Assembly: GCA_020444265.1 (NCBI GenBank)
Contig: JAHLLH010000007.1
Coordinates: 1-64,000 of the forward strand
DNA: 64,000 nucleotides
From: a bacterium
Lineage (GTDB): Bacteria; Electryoneota; Electryoneia; Electryoneales; Electryoneaceae
Direction: 5' to 3'
The notes under the pieces are model-generated. The model ran no database searches. It was not told the DNA's origin and saw only the letters and a program-made list of their open reading frames with translations. Positions 8,012 to 16,382 of the stretch are shown here, one piece after another. Both the position numbers and the translations under genes were made by a program. Every line of letters starts with the position of its first letter. The first letter of the stretch is position 1.

Positions 8012-9532
8012 ATGGCCGATCTGCTGAACAGGCACAAGTTGCTGTTCTGGTGTCTCCTGACCCTGCTCTCTCTATCTGTCGTATCCTCCTGCGCACATGC
8101 CCAACCTGACACAACACTTTCTCTTCAAGCTGATCCACGAACCACGTTCGACTTTGATTCGGGCTACGAATCCGATACCCTTGCCGTGGATTCCACATTA
8201 TCCGATTCGATCCGTCCCAGATTTTCAAGGTCTTTCTACGAGGGCATGCGCCGAGCTCTGCTTTTCGGTGCCCATCAACTCGTCCTCATCGACTCCACCC
8301 TCGCCATTCCGGCGGACAGCACACGATTTGACACCACCATGGTCGGCCAGGTTGGCGGGGGGATGCTCTATGTTTCGCGCCAACTCTACAAAGGGGTGCT
8401 GCTCGCCTTCGATTATGGAGTCACCGCAGTTGAACCGGAACGCATCATCCAACTGAAGGACTATTTCGATCTGCCGGAAAGCCCCTGGGGGTGGTACCCG
8501 ATTGTAGTCGGAACCTCCTACTACCGGGTCAAACTTGGTTCAAAGGTATATTACCGTTCGAAAACGTTTGGCGGCTCGGTGAGTGGTGCTATTGCGGGGA
8601 TGGACAAGTGGACCTCCCGTGTCCGTTTTACCCTGCGTGATGCCAGCGAACGGCAGGTGCGCCAGGTGAACTTGACTCTCAGTCGCAGGCAGGATGACGA
8701 CATGCAGTTCTACGGCATCGGCTCGAATCCGCGCCGTGATCCACGCAGTCATTTTAAACCTGGGACAAAAGAAGAGTATGGCATTTTTCACCAGGACTTT
8801 CAGCAGGCGCAGTTGATTTTTGGTTTACGTGCGAGCGAATACCTGGAGTTTCGCGGGACCTGGGTGCTGCAGAAGCGGCGTCTCTTTTTAACGGGGGGCG
8901 ACGAACGAGCGTTGATCCGTGTGTTTGAGGTGGGCGATCTGGAAGGCACGCACGGAAATGTTCAAGATCTCTACCAGGAAATCGCGATCCGTTTTGATAA
9001 CACGTCGGGGTTGGAGGGGCGCGGGGCCGCCTTGGAGGTTTACGGCGGAATTGTGAACGGCATCGGGGATGACCGACGCTTTTTGCGATATGGATTTGAC
9101 GTTCATAAGTATATGCGGATATTTGGAAATCATTACTTTGTGCCCCGAATCGTAACCAATATCGTCCGTCCCTACAACTCCAGCAACCCCCTCAATTTTA
9201 CTGACTATCCGCGCCACCCCACCTTCCGCGCGGCATCCGATCGAAAATTTGTTCGCTCGGACAACATCGTCCTTGTGCCAGCGCTCGATATTCACAACCG
9301 TCTGACCAACAGTCTAACCGGACGTGTGTTTGTCGATTACCTGCTCGCAACACCATCGATCGATCAACTTCAGCCAGGCGGCGGGATGATCGGGGTGGGA
9401 GCTGGCCTGGTGGTGTACACACGCTATACCGATGTCGCAGGATTGATTGTCTCCTACAGCGAACTCGGCCCGAGGATCAGCCTCTTCATCGGCACCGAAC
9501 CAAACCGCAACGAGCGCAGCCGCTGGCGTTGA
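8012..9532 (+). CDS. Outer-membrane beta-barrel protein
   Basis: A 506-residue secreted protein. A hydrophobic signal segment (LLFWCLLTLLSLSVV) leads to SSCAHAQ, which could be cut by signal peptidase I after AHA or lipidated at the Cys. The rest alternates polar and hydrophobic residues in short strands rich in aromatic residues and Gly and ends in ISLFIGTEPN. This resembles BamA/surface-antigen or related barrels without any visible POTRA repeats. It lies 66 bases after the GNAT gene in the same direction, so it may be co-transcribed with the lipid genes. A transport or assembly role for lipids is only inferred from position. Confidence 0.65.
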   Translation: MADLLNRHKLLFWCLLTLLSLSVVSSCAHAQPDTTLSLQADPRTTFDFDSGYESDTLAVDSTLSDSIRPRFSRSFYEGMRRALLFGAHQLVLIDSTLAIPADSTRFDTTMVGQVGGGMLYVSRQLYKGVLLAFDYGVTAVEPERIIQLKDYFDLPESPWGWYPIVVGTSYYRVKLGSKVYYRSKTFGGSVSGAIAGMDKWTSRVRFTLRDASERQVRQVNLTLSRRQDDDMQFYGIGSNPRRDPRSHFKPGTKEEYGIFHQDFQQAQLIFGLRASEYLEFRGTWVLQKRRLFLTGGDERALIRVFEVGDLEGTHGNVQDLYQEIAIRFDNTSGLEGRGAALEVYGGIVNGIGDDRRFLRYGFDVHKYMRIFGNHYFVPRIVTNIVRPYNSSNPLNFTDYPRHPTFRAASDRKFVRSDNIVLVPALDIHNRLTNSLTGRVFVDYLLATPSIDQLQPGGGMIGVGAGLVVYTRYTDVAGLIVSYSELGPRISLFIGTEPNRNERSRWR

Positions 9533-9819
9533 TGAAGTCACCCTCATCGCAGGGTTCTGGTCGACAGGGCTCCGCGCCACCCGTCGCCATAGCTTTCTGG
9601 CGTGGGTGGCCCGGGCACTCCGCTGCCCGGGTTTCAAACCACCTCATAGCATCCCGCCCTTCGATCCTTCGGAACGTCGAGCTGGAGCCCGACGAGACCC
9701 CGGGACCACGCTCTCCTCTTGTCAAAACCCAGTCGGATTCGTACCCTTTGCCATGGGGAACCACCGTATCATGCACCCCATCGTGGAAAATAAACGCAGT
9801 AGCACGTGAAGGAATACAC
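9533..9819. other. Intergenic region with GGCCCGGG hairpin repeat
   Basis: Between the barrel gene and the reductase gene. Positions 9610-9617 (CCCGGGCA) pair with 9624-9631 (TGCCCGGG), a member of the GGTGGCCCGGGC-type repeats also seen near 16100, 31680, 43050, 53520, 54730 and 58220. An open frame runs through this region in phase with the reductase, but its residues look non-coding. No promoter was identified. Confidence 0.5.
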
Positions 9820-11193
9820 ATGTCGCGCACGGTACTGATTACAGGAGCGAACGGGTTTGTCGGCAGCCACATTGTTGACGCACTGCTCCGGCACGGCGAC
9901 AACGTTCGTGCGATGGTCCGTCCAACTTCCAACCTGCGTTGGCTTGAAGAAAAGCCGGTGGAGATTGTTTACGGCAACCTTCAGGATATCGAAAGCCTCA
10001 AGAAGGTGGTAAAGGGTGTGGACGTGGTGGTCCACAACGCAGGCGTGGTCAGCGCAGAAGACAAGTACCACTATTACCAGCACAACACCGAGGGGACACA
10101 CAACCTGGTGAAAGCGGTCCTCGAGGTCGCTCCGAAATTGAAACGGTTTCTCTTCGTCTCCAGCCAGGCAGCAGGAGGGCCGACAAAAGGCCACGAATTA
10201 CGCAAGGAAGAGGATCATCCGGAACCGATCACCGACTACGGCAAAAGCAAACTGCTGGCGGAGAACTGGCTGAAGCGCTACATGGACTTTCTCCCGATCA
10301 CCATCATCCGTCCCCCAGCGGTCTATGGTCCGCGTGACGATGCCTTCCTCATCCTCTTCAAGATGATTGAACGGGGGCTGAATCCCTTATTCGGGGCGGG
10401 TAGGATGGTCTCGATGGTTCATGTGCAGGACCTGGCAAGGCAGGTGGTACTGCAGCTCGAGCACGACAAGGCGATTGGGGAAATTTTTTACGCTTCACCT
10501 TTCCCACCGCATCAGCTGGAGGAGTTCAACAACACGATCGCCAAGGTTGTTGGATCGACACCACGACGTATTGTCATCCCGGACATTTTTTTGCGTGCCG
10601 TCTATCCCTTGATCTACCCGGCGCTGAACCTGTTCATGAAAAAACCACCGTTCCGTGTCGACAAACTGCCTGACATGCTGACCCCGCGCTGGACCATCAG
10701 CGGCGACAAGGCCGCCGAACGATTGGGATTCGAAGGCAAGTTCCCCCTGCTGGCAGGGGTGGGTCAGACCGCCGAATGGTACCGATGGAAAAAATGGATG
10801 ACCACCAGGCGCGACCGTCTGAAGGCACGTGGCGAAGCGCGGATGGAAACACGAATGCATAACGGTCACGCGCGCGGGTACGACCCTTCGTGCGACCTGT
10901 GCGGGTTGGCCTTTGATGGGGAACTCAAAACGACCAAGCACTACGAAGACGATGAGTTTATTATTGTTGACTGCCTGATCTGCCGTGTGCCAATGGCTGT
11001 ACTGAAAGAGCATCGTGCCAGCTTCACCGAGGATGAAAAGAAACGTCTGCTGACCATCTTCAAGGATCTTTTTGGCGACAAGCATCACCCGGACTTTGAG
11101 CAGCGGCGGATACCGGAGCACGCACACGTCCATTTCCGCACCACACAACACGCTCCTCCCTGGGTGCGTCGCACAGATGACATGAAAGCATGA
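9820..11193 (+). CDS. NAD-dependent reductase/epimerase fused to a HIT-like domain; candidate ceramide reductase
   Basis: A 457-residue two-domain protein. Residues 1 to about 330 form an extended SDR: Rossmann motif TGANGFVG (8-15), catalytic Tyr140 and Lys144 in YGKSK, and a preceding VSSQ serine. From about 355 there is a separate domain with CxxC at 358-361 and 385-388, the stretch HYEDDEFIIVD, and H-x-H-x-H at 434, 436 and 438, which resembles a histidine-triad (HIT) fold with a bound metal. The Caulobacter 3-ketoceramide reductase is an SDR encoded near its SPT gene, so that role is plausible. ATG 9820 follows a GAAGGA; the open frame extends upstream without protein-like sequence. The operon ends at the terminator at 11214. 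Confidence 0.75.
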   Translation: MSRTVLITGANGFVGSHIVDALLRHGDNVRAMVRPTSNLRWLEEKPVEIVYGNLQDIESLKKVVKGVDVVVHNAGVVSAEDKYHYYQHNTEGTHNLVKAVLEVAPKLKRFLFVSSQAAGGPTKGHELRKEEDHPEPITDYGKSKLLAENWLKRYMDFLPITIIRPPAVYGPRDDAFLILFKMIERGLNPLFGAGRMVSMVHVQDLARQVVLQLEHDKAIGEIFYASPFPPHQLEEFNNTIAKVVGSTPRRIVIPDIFLRAVYPLIYPALNLFMKKPPFRVDKLPDMLTPRWTISGDKAAERLGFEGKFPLLAGVGQTAEWYRWKKWMTTRRDRLKARGEARMETRMHNGHARGYDPSCDLCGLAFDGELKTTKHYEDDEFIIVDCLICRVPMAVLKEHRASFTEDEKKRLLTIFKDLFGDKHHPDFEQRRIPEHAHVHFRTTQHAPPWVRRTDDMKA

Positions 11194-11213
11194 TGTGAAT
11201 CGATACATCTGTG

Positions 11214-11243
11214 ACGGGACCTCGTAAAGGGGTCCCGTTTTTT
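11214..11243 (+). terminator. Intrinsic terminator after the reductase gene
   Basis: ACGGGACC (11214-11221) pairs with GGTCCCGT (11231-11238) and runs into six T. Confidence 0.9.
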
Positions 11244-11422
11244 GTTGGCAAGTGAGGGGAAACACCTACCACGAGTAGCAGTATGCTACACAACACAACC
11301 CTAATTGGCGCTGTCTTGAAGCAGAATCATAAATGAACACGAGAAGCCTTGACGGTAATAAGAATCTCTAACCGTTGTTATTACAGTGACTTCTCTTGAG
11401 CTTTATTCGTCGAGTCTGAATC

Positions 11423-11438
11423 TGGCACACCCATTGCC
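11423..11438 (+). promoter_or_regulatory. Sigma-54 (-24/-12) promoter
   Basis: TGGCAC, five bases, then TTGCC. The GG and GC dinucleotides are exactly 12 bases apart, as required for sigma-54 holoenzyme. The predicted start of transcription is near 11449, giving a leader of about 30 bases before the ATG at 11478. A sigma-54 activator is encoded at 21131-22690. No enhancer sites were identified in the 180 bases upstream. Confidence 0.8.
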
Positions 11439-11477
11439 TTTACTGGGGGTGAACAAGACAACGAATTGGAGGACAAG

Positions 11478-11816
11478 ATGAAGAAGTTTACTCTTGCCAT
11501 AATGATAGCAGGTTTTTTCGCCGTGACGGCAAACGTGCAGGCACGTCCATTCTATAATGCCAGCGCGAAAGTAAAAATGCCGCTCGAACAGCCTGTCGAC
11601 AAGGGCCCGTTCAACGAGCGCGACCAGCGCTTCAATGAGGACCCCGTCTTCATCGGCCCGTTCCAGATTCATCACTATTGGCACAACGAAGATCCGGTTT
11701 CCAAGGGTCCCTTCAACGATCGTGTTGCCTTCCCGCTGGAAGACCCGCTTGATGAAGGTCCGCAGCCACCGCATCCCTGGCTGAAGCTGGAAAAAGAACG
11801 TAGAAGCACCAGATAA
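11478..11816 (+). CDS. Small secreted protein with four 17-residue repeats
   Basis: A 112-residue protein of unknown function. Residues 1-22 form a signal peptide (MKKFTLAIMIAGFFAVTANVQA). The mature part holds four tandem repeats with consensus N-E-D-P-V-x-x-G-P-F-x-x-R; the Pro of each repeat is at 39, 56, 73 and 90, an exact period of 17. The C-terminus is Pro/His/Lys/Arg-rich. A GGAGGA sits five bases before the ATG, so the TTG start at 11466 is not needed. The gene is a single unit between the sigma-54 promoter at 11423 and the terminator at 11984, which suggests strong regulated expression. Confidence 0.8.
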   Translation: MKKFTLAIMIAGFFAVTANVQARPFYNASAKVKMPLEQPVDKGPFNERDQRFNEDPVFIGPFQIHHYWHNEDPVSKGPFNDRVAFPLEDPLDEGPQPPHPWLKLEKERRSTR

Positions 11817-11835
11817 ACTTTGGGTTGTCAGAGAC

Positions 11836-11976
11836 CCCGACACCGGATGGCCATTCGTCTTCCGATCGGATCCCCAATCCGACGAATGCCCTACCCTCAA
11901 GAAAGACCTTCCCAACCCTCTCCTATCGGACCGACCGCTGGGTCGGGTCCGATGGGGAGACGGATGACCATCCAAC
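11836..11976 (+). other. Structured 3' untranslated region
   Basis: GGATGGCCATTCGTC near 11845 pairs with GACGGATGACCATCC near 11959 with two mismatches. Inside this arm, ATCGGACCGACC and GGTCGGGTCCGAT (about 11926-11953) form a 12-bp hairpin with a bulge. It lies between the stop of the small secreted protein and its terminator. Confidence 0.5.
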
Positions 11977-11983
11977 CTGTACC

Positions 11984-12010
11984 GCCCCGCTAATGAAGCG
12001 GGGCTTTTTT
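11984..12010 (+). terminator. Intrinsic terminator of the secreted repeat protein gene
   Basis: GCCCCGCT (11984-11991) and AGCGGGGC (11997-12004) enclose AATGA and are followed by six T. Confidence 0.9.
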
Positions 12011-12017
12011 GTGGGGT

Positions 12018-13208
12018 TCAACTCTTTGCTGCAGTCTGCACGAGTTCCGGGTTACGGAGCACACTGATCAGGGAGAGGCCTGAAGCGGTTAGTCCGGCAA
12101 TAGCGGCAATCGGGAAAATAATGGTGTAGCCATACACTTCGGCCAGTTGACCAAATCCAAACGCCGCAATCACACTGCCCACATCCATCATACCTGTCAG
12201 CAACGCGATCACACTGCCGGAGTACTCACGTGGGGCACGGCTGTAGCCCAAGGCATTGACTGCCGGGAAAGCGAGAGCATGCGCGCTGCCGGACAGTAAG
12301 CCAGCCATAAAGAGCATCAGGGTGGAATAGCTGAAAAAGATGGTCGCCATCCCGGAGCCATAGAGGACAAACGCCGGGATCATGATGCGTCGTACCCCGA
12401 AACGGTCCCCCCATTTCCGTCCAATGAACCGAACGGTCATTCCGGCAATCGCATAGCCGGTGAAGTAGAGGCCAAAGCTTGCGATGCCACGATCTCGAGC
12501 GAGGGGTGCGAGGAAAAACTGGCCGGAAGAGAAACAGATAGATAGCAGCAGGCCGAGCAGATAGACCAGGATCAGGTTCCGGGCACGGAGCAGGGTCAGG
12601 GCACCACGTAAAGTAGGTGTGGAGCGTGGTCCTTCGGCCGGCTTCAGCTTGAGAAAGGCGATCACCAGGACACCAACCAGCCCGAAGATCGTTACCAGCA
12701 GGAAAAAGGCGGGCAGGCCGTACGTGTCGTAGACTGTTTCCCCGGCGAAGGGGCCGACAATGTTGGCCATCAAGCCGGAGAAGCCGAACATGGCGATCGC
12801 TTCATTCCGTCGATTCGTCGGCGCCACTTGGGCTGCGAGGGTAAAAAAGGCCGAGAAATGGGCACCGAAGCCAAATCCATGCAGGAGACGGATCACCCAC
12901 ACCCATTCGTTCAACCCCTGGTCCAGCAGCGCCCAGTACCCAAGAGAGGGGAGAGTGATAAGGAGGCTGCCGAGCAGCAGGACCGGCTTGACCCCGATAC
13001 GGTCAATCATTAACCCGATCAGCGGCCGTGAGATCACAGCAGAGAGCGCAGCCATCCCCATGAACCAGCCCACGGTCTCCGCAGAACCGCCCATCTCCTT
13101 TACGTACAAAGGATAAATGGCGTTGTTGGTGAAATTCAACGCCATGAAGAAATTGTAGGCGAACCCGAGCGCAAAGGTGCCGTTATAGAGTTCAGACCGG
13201 CTGGACAA
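12018..13208 (-). CDS. MFS transporter
   Basis: A 396-residue protein with about twelve hydrophobic segments and the MFS motif A variant SRPLIGLMIDRIGVKP after TM2, repeated weakly in the second half (IGRKWGDRFGVRR). This fits a drug/sugar-type facilitator of the inner membrane. The substrate cannot be read from sequence. It is a single gene on the minus strand, divergent from the acyl ligase at 13426 and convergent with the secreted repeat protein, and it interrupts the plus-strand lipid genes. The C-terminal TAAKS is polar. Confidence 0.9.
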   Translation of the reverse strand: MSSRSELYNGTFALGFAYNFFMALNFTNNAIYPLYVKEMGGSAETVGWFMGMAALSAVISRPLIGLMIDRIGVKPVLLLGSLLITLPSLGYWALLDQGLNEWVWVIRLLHGFGFGAHFSAFFTLAAQVAPTNRRNEAIAMFGFSGLMANIVGPFAGETVYDTYGLPAFFLLVTIFGLVGVLVIAFLKLKPAEGPRSTPTLRGALTLLRARNLILVYLLGLLLSICFSSGQFFLAPLARDRGIASFGLYFTGYAIAGMTVRFIGRKWGDRFGVRRIMIPAFVLYGSGMATIFFSYSTLMLFMAGLLSGSAHALAFPAVNALGYSRAPREYSGSVIALLTGMMDVGSVIAAFGFGQLAEVYGYTIIFPIAAIAGLTASGLSLISVLRNPELVQTAAKS

Positions 13209-13425
13209 ACCACGACCTCCTGTCAGAAGCAGGGAATATAGGCCCCCTCAAACGGCGAATTGGGCGACTCTCGGGATTTGACGCTCTCGTGCGGCCTGCT
13301 GTTGCACTCGAGGGGCTGATGGCGAAACCTTCCCCTTGCGATACAGGTGAAGCAACCCACCCGCATTCGGCATAGTTGACAGGCTGGATGGCTGGCAGGG
13401 TTCCAGGGAAGCGAGGAGGAAGAGG

Positions 13426-15171
13426 ATGAGTCGTTACTGGGATAAATTGAGGCCGGACAAAGGGGTTTTTCCGCTAAGCGAATTGGTGCAACGGACCGCA
13501 GATGAGGTTGGGGATCGTCCCGTGATGCGTACCCACAACGGGAAAGATGGGTACGACGAGATTACCTACAACCAATTGCGGGACCGGATCAACGCCATCG
13601 CAAGGTGGTTGGTGGACCAGGGGATTAGATCGGGCGACCGTGTCGCGGTACTCGGTGAAAACAGTCCCTCCTGGGCAGCAAGCTACCTCGGAATTCAGAC
13701 CGCCGGCGCCATTGTTGTCCCGGTTGACAGCTTGATGCCACCCTCCGGTATGCGTCACATCCTCTCCGATTCCGGGGCACGGATGCTTTTCATGTCGCAA
13801 CGGTTCACCACGGTGATCGAGGAGTTGGAAACCGTTTCCACCCTCGAGAAATACATCTGCTTCGCGGAAGGACAGGGGTCAGATTACCTCTACCTCGAAG
13901 ATGTTGTCAATGAAGGCATGGGGATCGAGGCCGACCTGCCGAAGCGCAGCCTCGATGAACTCGCCGCTTTTCTGTATACGTCGGGGACCACCGGCCACAG
14001 CAAGGGTGTGATGCTTTCACAGCGAAATCTCGCCTCCAATGTTGCCGCTGCAAGCCGTATCCTCGACATCGGCCCCGAAGATACCTTTATCTCGGTACTG
14101 CCGGTCCATCACAGTTTTGAAGCAACCGCAGGATTCCTGCTTCCCCTTTATTGCGGCGCATCCATCACCTATGCGCGCAGCCTGAAGAGCGCGGAAATCG
14201 TCGAAGATATCAAGAACACCGGCGTTACCCTGATGGTGGGAGTGCCGCTGCTCTATGAAAAGATGCAGCAGGGCATGATGCGTAAAGTGCGTCAACAGGG
14301 CAAGGAAAAGCTTGTCAATTCCCTGATGGGGGTTGTGAAGGCAGGCAAGAAAGTCGGCCTGAACCTGGGGGCACCCCTCTTCAAGAGCCTCCGGACAAAA
14401 GGTGGCCTCGACAAGGTGCGCATCTTTGTCAGCGGCGGTGGGCCGTTAGATCCGGTGACAGCGCACTTCTTTAACAGCCTGGGCCTGCGTCTCTTCCAGG
14501 GGTATGGCCTGACCGAGACCTCGCCGGTAACTCATGTCAACCTTCCCTTCCGGATCCGTCATGAGACCGTCGGGCCGCCGGTGCCGGGCGTTGAGTGCAA
14601 GATCATCAACCCCAACGACCAGGGTGTGGGCGAAGTCTGTGTCAAGGGACCCAACATCTTTCAGGGGTACTTCAAGAACGAGGAAGCAACCAAGGCAACC
14701 TTCACCGAGGATGGCTGGTTCAAGACCGGCGATCTCGGGTTCATCCACAAGGATGAATACCTGCAGATCACCGGACGTGCCAAAAACATGCTGGTGACCG
14801 GCGGTGGAAAAAATGTCTACCCGGAAGAGATCGAGTTCTATCTCAACCGTACTTCCTTCATCGCGGAATCGCTTGTGCTGGGAATCCCACGTGAAAAGGG
14901 GCTTGGCGATGAAGTGGCGGCGTTGATCTATCCCGACTACGAGCAGCTCGATCTCCATTTCGAGGAGCAGGGGAAGACAGCGACCGAAAAAGATGTGTTC
15001 GAACTGGTGAAGGAAACGATTCGCGAAGCTCAGAAAGAACTGGCCGACTATAAACGGATCAAAACCTTCCGTATTGTCGAAGAAGAATTCCAGAAGACAT
15101 CGAAACGTTCGATCAAGCGATTCTTGTACAACGGTGAAATGGTCAAGGTAAACGGGGAGAAAGTGGGATGA
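13426..15171 (+). CDS. AMP-forming long-chain fatty-acyl-CoA/ACP ligase
   Basis: ANL-superfamily enzyme of 581 residues that activates a carboxylic acid as acyl-adenylate and transfers it to CoA or a carrier protein. Motifs: P-loop YTSGTTGHSKG (184-194), YGLTET (360-365), WFKTGDLG, and the C-terminal Lys context KTSKRSIKR. A GAGGAGGAAGAGG precedes the ATG. The stop overlaps the start of the TPR gene (ATGA), so the two are translationally coupled. Because it is near an SPT, a GNAT and an SDR, it may supply acyl chains for sphingolipid synthesis. General fatty-acid uptake or salvage is an equally simple role. Confidence 0.88.
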   Translation: MSRYWDKLRPDKGVFPLSELVQRTADEVGDRPVMRTHNGKDGYDEITYNQLRDRINAIARWLVDQGIRSGDRVAVLGENSPSWAASYLGIQTAGAIVVPVDSLMPPSGMRHILSDSGARMLFMSQRFTTVIEELETVSTLEKYICFAEGQGSDYLYLEDVVNEGMGIEADLPKRSLDELAAFLYTSGTTGHSKGVMLSQRNLASNVAAASRILDIGPEDTFISVLPVHHSFEATAGFLLPLYCGASITYARSLKSAEIVEDIKNTGVTLMVGVPLLYEKMQQGMMRKVRQQGKEKLVNSLMGVVKAGKKVGLNLGAPLFKSLRTKGGLDKVRIFVSGGGPLDPVTAHFFNSLGLRLFQGYGLTETSPVTHVNLPFRIRHETVGPPVPGVECKIINPNDQGVGEVCVKGPNIFQGYFKNEEATKATFTEDGWFKTGDLGFIHKDEYLQITGRAKNMLVTGGGKNVYPEEIEFYLNRTSFIAESLVLGIPREKGLGDEVAALIYPDYEQLDLHFEEQGKTATEKDVFELVKETIREAQKELADYKRIKTFRIVEEEFQKTSKRSIKRFLYNGEMVKVNGEKVG

Positions 15172-15977
15172 GGCGGATGGGAAAAAGAGCCCGGGTCCTG
15201 GGAAGCCTGGCGCTGGTGCTGCTGCTTGGGATGGTTGGTGTGTGGGCCGCGACGCCGGATGGCAAGTCGCGAATTGATCCTGCAGTTGCGGACAGCCTCG
15301 TTGCCGCAGGTGATGTTGACCTGCTGAAGGCGTCCGACATCTACAGCCTCGCTTGGGAGCACGACAAATCGCTGCAGCAATTGTTGCTTTCCAGCAATAT
15401 GTCCGCCGATCTCCTCTGGAGGCAGGCACGAGCCAATATCGACAAAGGCGAAACCCTCGGGGAGGATGAGGGCGAACCCTACTTCACACAAGCGGTCAAA
15501 CTCGCCGAACAGGCGATTGAGATGGACCCGAAGAATGCCGATGCCCACCTGATGTTGGCGATTGCTTCGGGACGTATGGCGCTGTTGCGTGGCCCCTTCA
15601 AGGCAGCGGGTCTGGTGAAGCAGGCATTCCATGAAGCGCATCTTGCAGCGACCTTGGGCGACTCGATCCCGGTCGCCTTTTATGTCATTGGTCGTACCCA
15701 CAAGAAGCTGATGGAAAAATCGGGTTTGGCGAGAACGGTGGCGGGGTTGACCTTCGCCAGCGAAGATTCCATCCCCATCTATTTCGAACGGACCCTCGAG
15801 ATTTCGCACGGCAACATGATTCAATGCCATGTCGAGTACGCGGATTACCTGCTGAAGACGAAGAATGACAAGGCAGGTGCGAAGGAGCACTGTGAAGCCG
15901 CACTGGCTCTGCCGTTGCGTGACGAGCAGGATGGTAAAGCGCAGACCCGTGCGCGCGAGATGATGAAGAAGATGTAG
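15168..15977 (+). CDS. Exported TPR-like protein
   Basis: A 269-residue protein with an N-terminal membrane/signal segment (VLGSLALVLLLGMVGVWA, about 10-27) followed by helical repeats. AVKLAEQAIEMDPKNADAHLMLAIASG is a clear TPR, and the later CHVEYADYLLKTKNDKAGAKEHCEAAL is another. The overall form recalls the regulator-of-microtubule-dynamics-like TPR proteins found in Bacteroidota relatives. It starts inside the stop codon of the acyl ligase gene, so it is probably made together with it. The partner or function is unknown; periplasmic scaffolding is a guess. Confidence 0.75.
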   Translation: MRRMGKRARVLGSLALVLLLGMVGVWAATPDGKSRIDPAVADSLVAAGDVDLLKASDIYSLAWEHDKSLQQLLLSSNMSADLLWRQARANIDKGETLGEDEGEPYFTQAVKLAEQAIEMDPKNADAHLMLAIASGRMALLRGPFKAAGLVKQAFHEAHLAATLGDSIPVAFYVIGRTHKKLMEKSGLARTVAGLTFASEDSIPIYFERTLEISHGNMIQCHVEYADYLLKTKNDKAGAKEHCEAALALPLRDEQDGKAQTRAREMMKKM

Positions 15978-16382
15978 TCGCAGGACCTTGCACGTCTGCA
16001 GTCCGAAATGGGTGGCCCGACTTGCTTGTCAAGTTGGGCCACTTCATCGAAAGAAATGCGTCAGGTCGGGTGACCTGACCCAACCCTATCCGCGGCTGGG
16101 TGGTCCGGGTACTCCGTTGCCCGGGTCTCAATCCTCCCAACCTTTGTTCCAGTACCCCCATGTGTCACCCCGGACTTGATCCGGGGTCTAGCTAAACGAT
16201 CTCGCGAGGAGCGACTCGGGCAAATCCGAGGTCCTTCCCTGCGGTGGAGCGATTTCTTTTTGGCAGAGTGATTCCGACCTTATCGCCCTCCACCCCTCAC
16301 ACAGAGAGTTGAACCGGGCTGGAACGGTGTCGCTTCGCCCAGAGGAAGGATGCTGGATCCCGGGTCAGGCCCGGGATGATAG
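15978..16382. repeat. Repeat-filled intergenic region
   Basis: No gene. It holds one copy of an 82-bp composite repeat (16010-16091; other copies at 36079, 53768 and 58372), a CCGGG hairpin at about 16105-16127, and two copies of the CTGGATCCCGGGTCA-type palindrome (16164-16192 and 16353-16380). Confidence 0.7.

Noticed and set aside
9529-9819. 97-residue upstream extension of the SDR-HIT protein
   Set aside because: The Rossmann motif starts right after ATG 9820, which has a Shine-Dalgarno; the extension crosses a dispersed hairpin repeat and overlaps the barrel gene.
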